DNA from: Arachnopeziza araneosa
Lineage: Eukaryota > Ascomycota > Leotiomycetes > Helotiales > Arachnopezizaceae
Reading direction: 5' to 3'
Length of the DNA stretch: 64,000 nt
NCBI GenBank assembly: GCA_003988855.1
Contig: QYAI01000080.1
Span: forward strand, 112,531-176,530
Below, piece by piece: positions 32,057 to 42,805 of the stretch (position 1 is the first letter of the stretch; the number at the start of each line of letters is the position of its first letter). Below the pieces are notes generated by a model that saw nothing but the letters and a program-made list of their open reading frames with translations, had not been told where the DNA came from and ran no database searches. A program made the translations under genes and the position numbers.

Positions 32057-34446
32057 ATGACACCCTACCTTCCTCAGAGGCTCCTCCACAATGTCAGTGG
32101 GAAATTTATTGTCATCGACCCCCGCTCCCAAGGAGTGGAACAGTTCGATATACTTTCCTACAGATGGGGTGACGAAGTGGAACCATACAGTTGTGGAATA
32201 GAAGGCGTAAACTGGAATATAACATTATCTCAACAGAAGTTGGATGACATCAAAAGGTTGATGGTTAGCGCTAGCATCCAGTACTTATGGGTGGACAGCG
32301 TGTGCATGAACCAAGGTGACGACCAGGAGAAGGCTGTTGAGATAGCCAAAATGTACGAGTACTACAAAAACGCGGGTACGTGCTATATCCTGATGGACAT
32401 GGCCCATGTGTGGAGTCCAGAGGAACTTATACAGGACTTTGGGTTCCTTGATCACATATTATCTCATATGAAAGGAACGACACTTGTTTCGGAGGCCTTG
32501 ACACTGACACCGAACTTGCGTCAACGTTTGGCAGACTGGGAGGATAAAGAGTGGACCTTCGACGTGAGCAAGTCAACTGTGAGATCTGCTGCAATTGATA
32601 TGGGGGTGATTAACGTAAGATCCTTGGGTTCCGCTATACTTCTCTTCATTTTATTTGAATAATCGTCTCAAATGATGTATTTTAAATACAAGTGTGGATG
32701 GTTATATTCATCTTGTTCTATTACTGAAGCATGTTTAACTGAAGAATGCTAACTTGTGGCTCTTAGTGTTACTCAACGTGCATCAAACACATCAGGTCGC
32801 TCTTTGACAACCTGTACTTCTCTAGAGTCTGGACGTTCCAGGAAATGATACTCGGAAAGAACATAACCATGTGGGGTGTGGACCCCAATGACATAGCTTG
32901 TATAGGACAGCTCCATACTTGGATGGACTTAGCCACTGACTCAAAGGACAAGGCTTGCAAGTTACAAACTTGGATCGAGAACTCTCGAGTTGTGAAAAAC
33001 AGCGCAGTTAAGGTGATCTTGACGATAATACAGGATGATAATTTACTTCTCAACAGCTTGCAGACACAGGTCAGAGGCATTAGCAGCGCGAGCACAGATA
33101 TCATCAACGGAGGTAATTTCTGGTGGTACGAAAACTTGAAAGGGATAAGTAACATATTCTCGGCGATTTCCATAATCCCGCGGAAGTGTCATCAAACTGC
33201 AGACATCTTCAGAGGGCTATTAGGCATCTTCAATGGGCTTTTTACCGCAGAAGAGATAGAAACTAAGATGTCTGGAGGCGATATAGAAAAGATCTCGTTT
33301 AATTTCTTCAAGCAGTTGTCTACCAAGACAGGTTTTGCGTGGACTAAGCTTGCAGTCAGTAGTAAGGATAGAGGAGAGTGGGACTGGATACCCGTGGTAG
33401 AAAACCATGGTGGAATCATGACGACAGACATCTTCGCTGGAGTGATCAACCTCGGGCTAATGAAAAAAGGAGAGAAGGGCCAAGTAAAAGCGACAGCAAT
33501 AACCAGCATTATTGGAACTCCAAGAAACTACATGAAGATTGTTCTCAAGCGGGAGAAGCGAGGTTTTCACTTCGTCTTCAAGGGTTGCAACTGCGGAAAG
33601 AAAGTCAAAACCGGTATGTTCAGCAAAGAGGCGATCGAGACTTTCGAGAGACCCCGAGACATAGTCAAGGATGAGACAGGCCGAATGCTAGTGCAATGCG
33701 CGACAGTTTTGGCAAGCGTTTTGGACCCCGGTTGCAATATTGTCGAGTACAGGAGGAGGGTCCTCAGCAAATTGCAGCCAAACTGGAATTACAGCGACCC
33801 GAATGCAAAACCTCCAGGTTGGATCAACAGATGCGTGAGCGGCACACCCTGGGAAAATCCTAGTCCTCAACACATCAGGGCGCATAACATGTCAATGAAC
33901 TACAACATGGTAGATATAACGGGTTGTGGATCACGTCTCGCAAATGAGAGCACGGCAAGCATTACGTGTGAAGTTCAAGTTAATTGTGGGTGTACAATAA
34001 CTGCGCCCTTTGCGTTGATATTTGAAGCCATCACCGCAATGGAGGGCAGTTTTCTCGGCGATACTGCTGCATATCTAGATGAAGACAGCAGGATAGTTTT
34101 GCAAGATGGATTGGGGTTGGTACAAATTGGCGAAGGCCGAAAGACGTACAACCTCGTGGCGTTTGGAGGTGAGGTCAACGCGCAGAAATCTTATGCTTCC
34201 AGTTGCCGCAGCACGAAACTCGAAAGGGCCGTAGTCCCCAGATTACCGTGGCCTAGCGGGAGGGCACTGGTGAGAGAGGAATTCACCCATGCCATGATGA
34301 GGGACTATGGCTACGTGGAGACAGGCGGTTCGGGCAATCTACTCATCTGCAGAAACCATGTCCTGGACCAGTACAAAATTGTGGGTGTCTGCATCGACGA
34401 ATCCTTCCCGAACAAGAAAGGGAGACAGAATGTTACCATCAAGTAA
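32057..34446 (+). CDS. HET-domain protein, 2 exons, ~745 aa
   Basis: Exons 32057-32614 and 32767-34446, phase 0; the 152-bp intron has a GTAAGA donor and TGCTAAC branch. HET blocks in order: FDILSYRWGDE (about residues 36-46), YLWVDSVCMNQGDDQEKAVE (about 77-96) with MYEYYKNAGTCYILM, and after the splice FSRVWTFQEM (about 205). Cysteines are frequent in the C-terminal ~500 residues (GCNCGKK, VNCGCTITAP), which show no second known domain. The family triggers incompatibility-associated cell death. The region between the second and third HET blocks (about residues 115-200) carries a longer insert than usual. The start is the first ATG of the frame. Partner and trigger are unknown. Confidence 0.88.
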
Positions 34447-35070
34447 TCCATAGCTCTGCGATGATTGAGCGGCCTGGTTCTTCGTTGTTGATATTTAATG
34501 TAATATGTTTTAGTTGGGATGCCAGAATATCGTATGGTAGTGAGCAGGTCGGGATGAGAGCGATGAAGTCGTTGATGATAGCAGCAAATATCAAATCGTA
34601 TCCATCTCCCCTGAATCCATTTAAGATGCTTGCTTTATTACCTTTCTGGTGGTGTTACACTTCCTCCCCAGTCGCTGGGCTGGCGGGCGGATGTTGCTGG
34701 ATGGTGTGGCTCGGGAAAGTAGGAGGAGGGAAGGCCAGTTTATATAGTAGGAGTGGGCATATTGGCGTAGGGTAAGAAAGGCTTGTTTAACATTATGAGA
34801 GGGTGACAGGATGCTTGCTGTATTTATTTCAAAAGATGGGGTTGGTCTCCCGCTAACATCGCTTTGAATTTGGCGAGGTTTTAGTGGAGGAGTTGAGAGA
34901 GGAATATAACGTCTGGACACTAGAGTCATACAGAGTAAGATTGAAAGAAGCAGATTCTACAAGAAATAAAAATATGAATAAATTAAGTGCAATTGCTATG
35001 CTACTACTCCATATTCCCACTCAACCAATGCTAATCGTCAAAACACCGTTCTGGATAATCATAAATACAA
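34447..35070. other. convergent intergenic spacer
   Basis: 3' flanks of two convergent genes; nothing else seen. Confidence 0.5.
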
Positions 35071-35991
35071 TCATGGACCAAACACCAAAGCCCGAACCTC
35101 AATACTTTCTCGACCAACAGCGCCTTCTGGCGTCCTGGGATCCGTGAAAGCAGTATGAGGGACTCGTCCACCTTGAACTTTCGATCCTGGCTTATGGGCC
35201 TCGCTATCAAAGCACTCCAAGAAGAGTCTCTCATCATTTCTCATCCCCGAGAGATAATGCCATTTCTGACTGTCACTATATCTAATACCAGCCGTCTCAC
35301 CAGTACGATCTGGATATCTGTGCTCGATTGGTATCAAATCCTCATCTTTTAGCGTTGCTGAGCTAGCAAAACCCAGAGGCGTCGCCTGTACAGGCCCATT
35401 GAGAGGACGCCAGATGTTGATGATTCGGTAACGGCCTTGCAGGAGCTTTTCAGCTTCCTCGGGCAGGTGGTTGTTGACTCGCTGAGTCGCAGACTTCTTG
35501 GTTTGATCGATATGAACTCGTGTTACCGGTGCTCTTGGGGCATTGGGACTCGAGCGGCGGATGGTATGATCGAAGATGAACACTTTGTTGGTTCCTTCTA
35601 CATGGTCCAGAATCAATTTCTCAACCTCGGGGTAGTAGTTCTTCTTGATTGATTCGTCGTCAACAAATTCCTTCTCAGCAGATTCGGGAAGGTTCGAAAC
35701 AACTTGGAAAGCGTCTTTGTCCAGAAAATATTCCGACTCGTGGCCCCGGATATCTTTGATAGGCACTTGGACATTGAAATCTCCAAAGTTACGCCAAGGA
35801 CTACCTTCGGGGGGCTGCTCAACAAAGTTGAAAGGCTTCGAGCCATCTTCTGGTGGGCGGAAATAGTTCAAGGTAACTGTTGTATCGCCACGAGGAATGT
35901 ACTTGCTAGAGACTTGTTGACTCGATTCGACATGAGCTGATTGGGAAAGATTATGTGCCGCAGTAGGCTGGAGAGGTGCTATTGTTGCCAT
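35071..35991 (-). CDS. AsaB/CmcJ-family hydroxylase/desaturase-like oxygenase, 306 aa
   Basis: A single exon from ATG 35991. The sequence follows the AsaB/CmcJ pattern: TVTLNYFRPPEDGSKPF, an internal VFIFDHTIRR, VHIDQTKKSATQRV, YRIINIWRPLNGPVQATPLG, the aromatic block SDSQKWHYLSGMRNDERLFL and the terminal ECFDS...PHTAFTDP then RESIEVRALVF. Known relatives act on antibiotic or other secondary metabolites (cephamycin methoxylation, aspergillic acid pathway). The His/Asp positions in VHID and PHTAF fit iron/2-oxoglutarate-type chemistry, but the substrate is unknown. No biosynthetic cluster core enzyme lies nearby. Length is typical and no targeting signal is seen. Confidence 0.85.
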   Translation of the reverse strand: MATIAPLQPTAAHNLSQSAHVESSQQVSSKYIPRGDTTVTLNYFRPPEDGSKPFNFVEQPPEGSPWRNFGDFNVQVPIKDIRGHESEYFLDKDAFQVVSNLPESAEKEFVDDESIKKNYYPEVEKLILDHVEGTNKVFIFDHTIRRSSPNAPRAPVTRVHIDQTKKSATQRVNNHLPEEAEKLLQGRYRIINIWRPLNGPVQATPLGFASSATLKDEDLIPIEHRYPDRTGETAGIRYSDSQKWHYLSGMRNDERLFLECFDSEAHKPGSKVQGGRVPHTAFTDPRTPEGAVGRESIEVRALVFGP

Positions 35992-36164
35992 TGTGATATG
36001 TCTTGTCGTCCTGATGATTGGAGCAGATATCGACAGTGGGCGTATCGAATTGGATATTGCTCTTTTGATCGTTTTGAAGTTGTGCTTGATAGATGTGATG
36101 ACAGACAGGACAATAGGATGAAATTCTTTGTTCTGGAAGGTGTATCAAATAGGCCTAGACAATA

Positions 36165-36188
36165 GTGCTGTGGTGCTGTGGTGCTGTG
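36165..36188. repeat. 3 x 8-bp tandem repeat (GTGCTGTG)
   Basis: Three perfect units about 175 bp upstream of the oxygenase start; probably a variable minisatellite in its promoter or 5' UTR. Confidence 0.85.
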
Positions 36189-36502
36189 GTTAGCATGGAA
36201 GTCAGCGATTGATAGCATATATATACATCCCCGCCGTGGTTCTGCGTCTGGGTTTGTAATCCGGCACGTCATTGGAGGATTATGAATCCAGCAACGATTA
36301 CACATCTTTCCGAGGAACACCGTCGGTAATAGCTAGACGATGTGCAGAGGAAAAAAGGAGATTCGTCGTGTTTTTCGGCAATAGGTAGCACGCAAGAGGG
36401 AGGTCCCTGATCATTTGACGCCCTGCAGTTGAAGAGTGGCAAAAAAGGTGGGGGAAGAATTGTCGCAGCAATGACCTTGGAATAAATATCCTTGCCCGCT
36501 AC

Positions 36503-36510
36503 TCACGTGA
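36503..36510. promoter_or_regulatory. TCACGTGA palindrome
   Basis: A perfect palindromic E-box about 195 bp before the AT-hook gene start and 512 bp from the oxygenase start; position fits a promoter element. Confidence 0.35.
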
Positions 36511-36703
36511 ACAGGCGCTCTCTCGAGCGGCTGCATTGCTGACTAAGACTGTAAATGTAAACAACCCATCAACATTTATGAAACCTTTCATATCTCATAA
36601 TTGACCACAACACAGCTTCTGACGCCGATTGATATCTCGGGTCTCAAAACATTACTCGAGAACGCGTCGAGCTATCTTAACATTCCATGCTACAACAGCC
36701 AAT

Positions 36704-39700
36704 ATGATGTCCTCACCAGATCCATTGAACGACTCTCTCACTTTCCAATCCCCTCCAAAACCACGCCGCTCTTCACGCGCTCTACAGAGTCTCCCTCATC
36801 AAAGAAATTCCCCGAAAAAGCAAACCTTCCAACTCGATGTCGGAAACCAACTTTCGCCCCAAAAGCTACGTGTCACGGTAGAGGCAGAGGGATCAGATAT
36901 CGAGAACGATTGTGCTGCGCCTTCGTCACCAACGCGTAGGACCGCAAATCGCCGGAGAGAACGGATAACGACAACCACCATACCCGTAAAGGGCCTTTCG
37001 GATTCCGAAGAAACGCAACCTATCTCTCCTAAGAAGGGCAGAGGTCGACCACGAAAGTCCGGAACTCCAATAGTTTCAAATAAAAATCCACGAGCAGGTA
37101 CGCCTACTCAAACGAATAATGGACGAAGGAAGCCTATAGGAAGTTTGATAGACGGCGACGATCAAGATGATATCAATTTTCAAATAGGCGAAGGAGTGGA
37201 GATTGGTAGGGGCAAAGGAAGGTCTCGATCCCGATCAACGAAAGGAGCATCACGAAAGTCTACGCCTGCTGCAAAGCGAACCGATTTACCAGATCAATTG
37301 GCTTCGAGCGTCACGACCAAGAAAGGTAAAGGTCGGAAGAAGCGCGTGCTTCTTACAGAAGTCTTAGAAACAGAGGACAGGTTTGAATCAGAACCTTTGG
37401 GGGAAGATATTCAACCAGACTTGGAAGAAGTGTTCGACCAAGGCGAAACGAGCCTTCATTGTTCTCCATCGACGTATCCTAACATTCAAACCACGACTAG
37501 CGCGGGAGAAGATCATCCAGACATATTGCTTGCCCGTTTTGATCCAGAGGATGAAACACCTCGCAGAACTGGATGGTCAAGTCCGATAATTCTATCGACA
37601 CAGCAGCCTCCGAGTTCAAGATCGAGGAGTAATGTGTACCCATCTCCATTAGTGTCTCCGGATAAGGCAGCCTTCTCGCAAACCGAAGATCTCCCGTCCG
37701 ACCGAGCCTCGCAATTTGAATCTCCTGAGCCCGTGTCAAGAGACCTGGAGAATAATGATGATAGGGATGAGAATGAAGCCGACGAAGTTGATGAAATACC
37801 GGAGTTCGACACTATTCTTGAGAGTGAAGGTTTCAGTATGATATCTGTAGATTCAGTACCATCTCTACGAGAACATCTTAGCAGCCCAGCAAATTTGTCT
37901 GAGAAGGAGCCGATCAAAAATGCCAAAAAGGGACACTTAGGACTTCCGCAGAATGACTACGAAGATTCCTTTTCAGCTGTTCCCGAGGATATTCTCTTAG
38001 CAGCTACACCGGCTCGAAAGCCCCAATCAGATCTTCATTCTGCACAGCAAATTCGGGTAGATGAACCTTCTCCAAACGTACCTCCCAAATTGTTGATTGG
38101 AACAACTCTCATAAAGAAGACGCTTGCAGCAAAACTTTTGTCGAGGCAAAGCTCCCGACAGTCCCTGGTAGACAACTCATTTTCGAGCATTGACCAGGAG
38201 ATTTTAGAAGCGGCAACCCCCGCAAAGTCATGTCTAAATAAGAGAGTTTCAATTCAGGATCTACAAAATGAATATGAGGACTCATTCTCAGCAGTATCCA
38301 GCGCAGTTCTAGAAGCTGCAACACCAGCTGCCGCGCCAGCTGCAAGGCCTTCACAAGATGGGCCGATCCTCCCAAGTCAGCAACGGATTGTCTCTCACTC
38401 GATGGGCTCATCACCAAGCAGGCTCCCAACCCCAGATGAGACTCCTTCGCCAAGTGAAGAAGATTCTCATGCAGGGAAAGTTCAGCCTACGCACGAAGAG
38501 CAACCCACAACTCAGCCTTTAGGAAATGACTCATCCTTTGTAAATTCTCAGCTGCAATCCTCACCACCACCAATAGCACCACCTAGATTTACCTACACTG
38601 CTCATATTCGACAACATCGAAAATTGAACCCTGGGGCAGAAACACCTTCAATCGTATTCTCGTCTCCTTCCTTGCCACCACCCATTCACGGCGGAAGAGG
38701 CCAGCCTGTGCTAACTCAAGCTACACCTCGACCGCCTTTGTCTCCCATTGCTCGCGCTGGTCAGGTTCTTCAGAATATTACGGTTCCATCATCCCCAAGA
38801 ACGAGGTCTCAGAGTCTAGGAAGTCCATTCAAGAGTCCTGTCGCAGAACGAAAGTCATCTTCAATTCTCTCACAAGGTTGCCATCTCTCACCGATGCATG
38901 ATCGACTAGCTGGTCCACTCCCAAGACTAGACTTAAATAGCCGGTTGAGCAGCCAGTACTCTCAGCAACGTCAAGACGAAGATCCCTTCAGCACATTGTC
39001 ACAGGGGGAGAGATCACCGTCCCCTGAACAGAAAGAGCATTACACTTTAGATTTACCTCAACAACGTCGTTACTCCGACCCTCGTCTTGATATTTTAAAA
39101 TCGACAGCGGATTCTGTACGAAGTGATGATGCGATGAGTTGGCAGGCAGAAGAAGAGATTTCTATTGAAACAGCTAGCTCTACTAGAGCCAACGCTGGTA
39201 CTGAACAGTTATATCTAAAGCTTACTGCCGAGCAGAGATGGGCTGCAGAGAGGACTGCAGTCGCAAAACAAATTACAGATGCTGACCCTACGGATGTTAT
39301 TGTGATTGATTCTGATGATGAAAAGTCCAAACATTACCAGGAGGAAGGTGACGAAGACTTTGGGCTTTTGCTGGAGACTTTGAATTCATCTTCACCAGTT
39401 GTTTCGAAAGACCGAGAGCCGGCCGGTGATATCAACGAACGTCCCAGACGAGGCAAGATTCCAAGTCCTTGGAGAAAGAACAGCAAGAAGTTGGTCTATA
39501 ACGATGAACTGGCTCGTCTTTCTTCACCAGCTGTTTTAGAGAAGTCGATATTTTCGAAGAATATCGGAAAAGTAGCATCATCGCAGTCCATCACAGTTCA
39601 CCGTACCATTCCAACAGAACCAAGCCCTGATGTAGATGCGGACCTTTCAGGCTGGCAGATACCACAAAAGTCCAATTTCAAACCTCGAGTTCGTGAAAGT

Positions 39701-40747
39701 ACGAATCTCGACCTCTCTGCCCTGTTAGCCGCATCTCCGATGAAGACTCTGCCAACCCTTACTGGTACATCGGGCGGCTTTTCACGACCTCGGTCGAACT
39801 TGGGAAAGCCGGCTTTGTTTCAAGCAAGCCATGTGAACCCGATCCAGAAGGACAACAGCCAGCCATCAGGATTCACTTCTATCCCACAAAAATCTGGATT
39901 CAATCCTCGACCTCGCGCAGATTCTTCCTCGCCTGTCAAACAAAACTCATACCTGCCTTCCAATTTTGGTAGATACGCAGGAGAAAGGTCATCGAACTCA
40001 TACGAACCTATTTCGACGTCTTCGGTCCCGAAACCTCTTAACAACTCGCCAACCAAAAAGACCAACATGCCTTCCGTTCAACACTTGGTCTCGGACCAGC
40101 TTTCTCTCTCGCTGTCAGATGAGCACCTGCACTCTTCGCTCATTTCAAATGATGAAAAAGAAAACATTGCAGCTGCCAACTCCCGCACTCAGAAATGGAC
40201 CGAGAGTATCAAACTTGCCACAGCGCCAGCCGTTACCCCGATTTTTACCTCACCTACGAAATCCTGCCTTAAATCACCGCTGAAAACGCCTTCTGCAAAT
40301 TCGGCTGAACAAACACCGAACAAGGGGGTAACATTCGTCTCTTCGTCACCAATCCCCTCCTCTCCACCTGAAGCAGAACAGCTCTCAGCCACAGAATGGA
40401 GTAAAGCTCACTGGCTCCTCCTGGAATCGATTGTCCAATCCTGGAAGTCAGAAAACGAATATTGTCAGCCTTCTGGCTCTGGCTCCGATGGAAGCGGTGA
40501 GTCTAGAGAAGGCAGCCGGAGGTTAAAGAGGAGGAACTCAACCCGAGTCATCAGCAGGCTACTAGGTAGGAAAGTCTTCAGTGGGCCAGATGAAATGAGA
40601 CTGGAACAGTGGCATCTCGAGGCGGTGGATGAGTTCCGTGGTGTGGTCCCTGGGTGGGAGGAGAAGGTTATCGCTATGAGAGTCTTTGCACTCTGTGTGG
40701 GCGAGAAACAGAGAGCTGAAAAGGCGAGCAAGGAGGCTGAAACATAA
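36704..40747 (+). CDS. large nuclear AT-hook protein, 1,347 aa, with internal repeats
   Basis: A single long exon; the ATG at 36704 is the first in the frame. An AT-hook (KKGRGRPRKSG, about residue 110) and a basic GRGKGRSRSRS stretch point to chromatin binding. A ~20-residue unit occurs three times (about residues 417, 490 and 522): EDSFSAVPEDILLAATPA, NSFSSIDQEILEAATPA and EDSFSAVSSAVLEAATPA. VIVIDSDDE (about 864) is a textbook SUMO-interacting motif, and NKGVTF (about 1206), after SCLKSP/TP sites, matches the RVxF docking motif for protein phosphatase 1. The middle is Ser/Pro-rich and disordered with many SP/TP sites. The C-terminal ~110 residues (WSKAHWLLLESIVQSW onward) look folded and conserved. 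Function unknown; a cell-cycle-regulated chromatin scaffold is inference. Confidence 0.8.
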   Translation: MMSSPDPLNDSLTFQSPPKPRRSSRALQSLPHQRNSPKKQTFQLDVGNQLSPQKLRVTVEAEGSDIENDCAAPSSPTRRTANRRRERITTTTIPVKGLSDSEETQPISPKKGRGRPRKSGTPIVSNKNPRAGTPTQTNNGRRKPIGSLIDGDDQDDINFQIGEGVEIGRGKGRSRSRSTKGASRKSTPAAKRTDLPDQLASSVTTKKGKGRKKRVLLTEVLETEDRFESEPLGEDIQPDLEEVFDQGETSLHCSPSTYPNIQTTTSAGEDHPDILLARFDPEDETPRRTGWSSPIILSTQQPPSSRSRSNVYPSPLVSPDKAAFSQTEDLPSDRASQFESPEPVSRDLENNDDRDENEADEVDEIPEFDTILESEGFSMISVDSVPSLREHLSSPANLSEKEPIKNAKKGHLGLPQNDYEDSFSAVPEDILLAATPARKPQSDLHSAQQIRVDEPSPNVPPKLLIGTTLIKKTLAAKLLSRQSSRQSLVDNSFSSIDQEILEAATPAKSCLNKRVSIQDLQNEYEDSFSAVSSAVLEAATPAAAPAARPSQDGPILPSQQRIVSHSMGSSPSRLPTPDETPSPSEEDSHAGKVQPTHEEQPTTQPLGNDSSFVNSQLQSSPPPIAPPRFTYTAHIRQHRKLNPGAETPSIVFSSPSLPPPIHGGRGQPVLTQATPRPPLSPIARAGQVLQNITVPSSPRTRSQSLGSPFKSPVAERKSSSILSQGCHLSPMHDRLAGPLPRLDLNSRLSSQYSQQRQDEDPFSTLSQGERSPSPEQKEHYTLDLPQQRRYSDPRLDILKSTADSVRSDDAMSWQAEEEISIETASSTRANAGTEQLYLKLTAEQRWAAERTAVAKQITDADPTDVIVIDSDDEKSKHYQEEGDEDFGLLLETLNSSSPVVSKDREPAGDINERPRRGKIPSPWRKNSKKLVYNDELARLSSPAVLEKSIFSKNIGKVASSQSITVHRTIPTEPSPDVDADLSGWQIPQKSNFKPRVRESTNLDLSALLAASPMKTLPTLTGTSGGFSRPRSNLGKPALFQASHVNPIQKDNSQPSGFTSIPQKSGFNPRPRADSSSPVKQNSYLPSNFGRYAGERSSNSYEPISTSSVPKPLNNSPTKKTNMPSVQHLVSDQLSLSLSDEHLHSSLISNDEKENIAAANSRTQKWTESIKLATAPAVTPIFTSPTKSCLKSPLKTPSANSAEQTPNKGVTFVSSSPIPSSPPEAEQLSATEWSKAHWLLLESIVQSWKSENEYCQPSGSGSDGSGESREGSRRLKRRNSTRVISRLLGRKVFSGPDEMRLEQWHLEAVDEFRGVVPGWEEKVIAMRVFALCVGEKQRAEKASKEAET

Positions 40748-41429
40748 ACGAGAGCTGCGAGTGAGAAGTTTATTGCGTTTAGTTTGATCGTATAGATCTT
40801 GCTGGTTGATTCGGTGTTCACGGATCAGTTAAAGCAACAGGAATTGTTGATATGACGGAAATCAAATTGTACTTATTTGTATACGTGGAGTATGGAGAAT
40901 TGTTAAGATTGAAAGCCAAGGTGTAAGAATTTACATATTTTGCAAATCATGCAAGTCTTGAACCAAAATCAAATCCCAGCAAATCTTTGGTTCTATTACT
41001 TACTCTTCTTCCATGTTAGACAAGACGTCTAATCTATACCATCGTATCTTTCCTCTATACTACAAGGCAAATCTTGGTCTGGATCCCAGCTCGTATCCAA
41101 GAGCTGCGTAGAGATCGGAGGAGACGAGGTCTAGTCAACAATAGTAGCTCGTCATATAAGAAAGTAAAAGAAGTGGCCAATGGGTTTGCATGGGTTTTAG
41201 ACTTTCCAGGGCTAAGGATTATTTGTTGGTGGGTTCTTGCTAGAAATCGGCTGAGACCTGCAAGTGGGAGGATAGAAGAAGTTATGGTTTTGGGTTTAGG
41301 AGATAGGGAGAAGAAGATTTTGAATGGTAGTGCAAATCAAGGTACTCGATTTCATTTCTCGATTACGCCTCTATGGTACAGTGCAAAATTTCGTTTGCTC
41401 CACCTTTCTGCCACATCGATTGGATCCAT
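40748..41429. other. convergent intergenic spacer
   Basis: 3' flanks of the AT-hook and RPN6 genes; an open frame at 41074-41724 overlaps the RPN6 3' end and looks non-coding. Confidence 0.5.
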
Positions 41430-42805
41430 CTATTCGAGCATTGAAGCTTGGTTAGTATACAACACATCCACTACACTGCTCAGCTTCTCAATCGTGCTCA
41501 ATGCCGCATCATACCCCTCATCTCTCTCTGTTTCGTCAAAGATGATGAGACATCCAGCACCCTGGTCTAGAACACCAATAATGACCTTGTCTAGGATCAT
41601 TTGGCTTAGTTTGCGCTCTACTTGCTGTGTATCGAGGCCCACCATCTTGGCGATGTGGTCGATCTCGACACGGGAGAAGGGTTCAATGACTTTGATTAGA
41701 TTTTGTTCCAACATGGCATCATAAAGGCGACGAAGGTGATTGCGAATGAATGGGTCTGAACCGAGTTCGTGGCGGTAGTCACCAAGTGCTTTCTCGTACT
41801 CTTCCAGGGAGCGGTTGGAGTGCGCGCGTGCAACCGCTTTCATGGCTTCGAGGTTCTTGCCAGCGTATTTGACGGCTTGTTTGGAAGTCATGAGTTGATT
41901 GACATCATCGGCGAGGTTAAGCATAATTTTGCAGAGGAGCATGTACTGGAGCGCTGCGGTAGCTTTTACCGGTTCATCTTGGGAATGATAGCCATCTAGA
42001 GCTTCTATAAAGTATGAGAAGGCGGTGTTGAAATCTTTGTCTTCGGCGTGAAGCTTGCCCGATTGCATATCGAGACCAGCTTGAAGAAGAGGTGGGGTAT
42101 AAACAGATGCAGCTGAGGTTCTGGCGCTCGTGAGAGCAGCACGGCCTTTAGCCACATTTCCAAGAGCGTGGTAAACCCGCGACTCCAGAAGCTGGACTTC
42201 AACCAGCACCAATTTATCATCCAGACGTTTGAGTTCCTTCAGCAGGCTATTGATTAAGGTGAGAGCATCGTAGTAAGAGGCTTTTGCCATATATAGGTTG
42301 ACAAGACGAGTCTCGAGATTTTGTCTAAGGAATCCTCGGCGCTCAGAGGTAGCCCATTCGATACATGACTTTGTAACAGAGATTTGAGTATCGGTAGTAT
42401 TTGGGATCTTGTTGAAGGTATCAAGGAGTTGACGAACTGAAAACCTCAATGATTAGCATACAATATCAGTCATTCTGCAGGTATTCTGTACCAAGCTTCG
42501 CGGTCTTTGCCTTAGCAAACGAGGATAATACTGTCCGGCTCTTTGTGACCAAGTCCACAAGCTCATTTGGCTTCCTATTCTGTATCAGTATCAAGTCGCA
42601 AGTTCAAACTAATTCCCACTCACTTCTCATCTCCGTATAACTCTCCTAAGCTGACCAGCGCTGTTTCGTACTCTCGAACGGCGGCATCTGAAGTTGCGGA
42701 TGGTGGCTTTGAGATGATCTCCTTATATTGCTCCTCCGCCTTCCTAGGATTTGTCTTCACCAACTTCTGTGCTTCCACTATCCGTGCTGAGTCTGCGGGC
42801 GCCAT
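41430..42805 (-). CDS. RPN6: 26S proteasome regulatory subunit Rpn6 (PSMD11), 3 exons, 423 aa
   Basis: Exons 42805-42624, 42574-42492 and 42436-41430, phases 2 then 1; introns 49 and 55 bp. The product starts MAPADSARIVEAQKLVKTNP, continues ELVDLVTKSRTVLSSFAKAK and ATSERRGFLRQNLETRLVNL, with TPR-like helical repeats (YDALTLINSLLKELKRLDDK, VYHALGNVAKGRAALTSART). It ends in a PCI domain (about residues 270-400: DPFIRNHLRRLYDAMLEQNL, EPFSRVEIDHIAKMVGL, VERKLSQMILDKVIIGVLDQ). Rpn6 is a lid subunit that clamps the 19S particle to the 20S core. Length matches the family. It is transcribed divergently from SOF1 across 187 bp. Two alternative acceptors lie at the first intron; only the downstream one keeps the family sequence. 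Confidence 0.96.

Larger units (their letters stand above)
35992..36703. promoter_or_regulatory. divergent promoter region (oxygenase / AT-hook gene)
   Basis: 712 bp between outward-facing starts, containing TCACGTGA (36503-36510) and a short tandem repeat (36165-36188). Confidence 0.4.

Noticed and set aside
41074..41724. 216-codon plus-strand frame overlapping the RPN6 3' end
   Set aside because: Half is antisense to RPN6 exon 3 and the rest lacks coding character.
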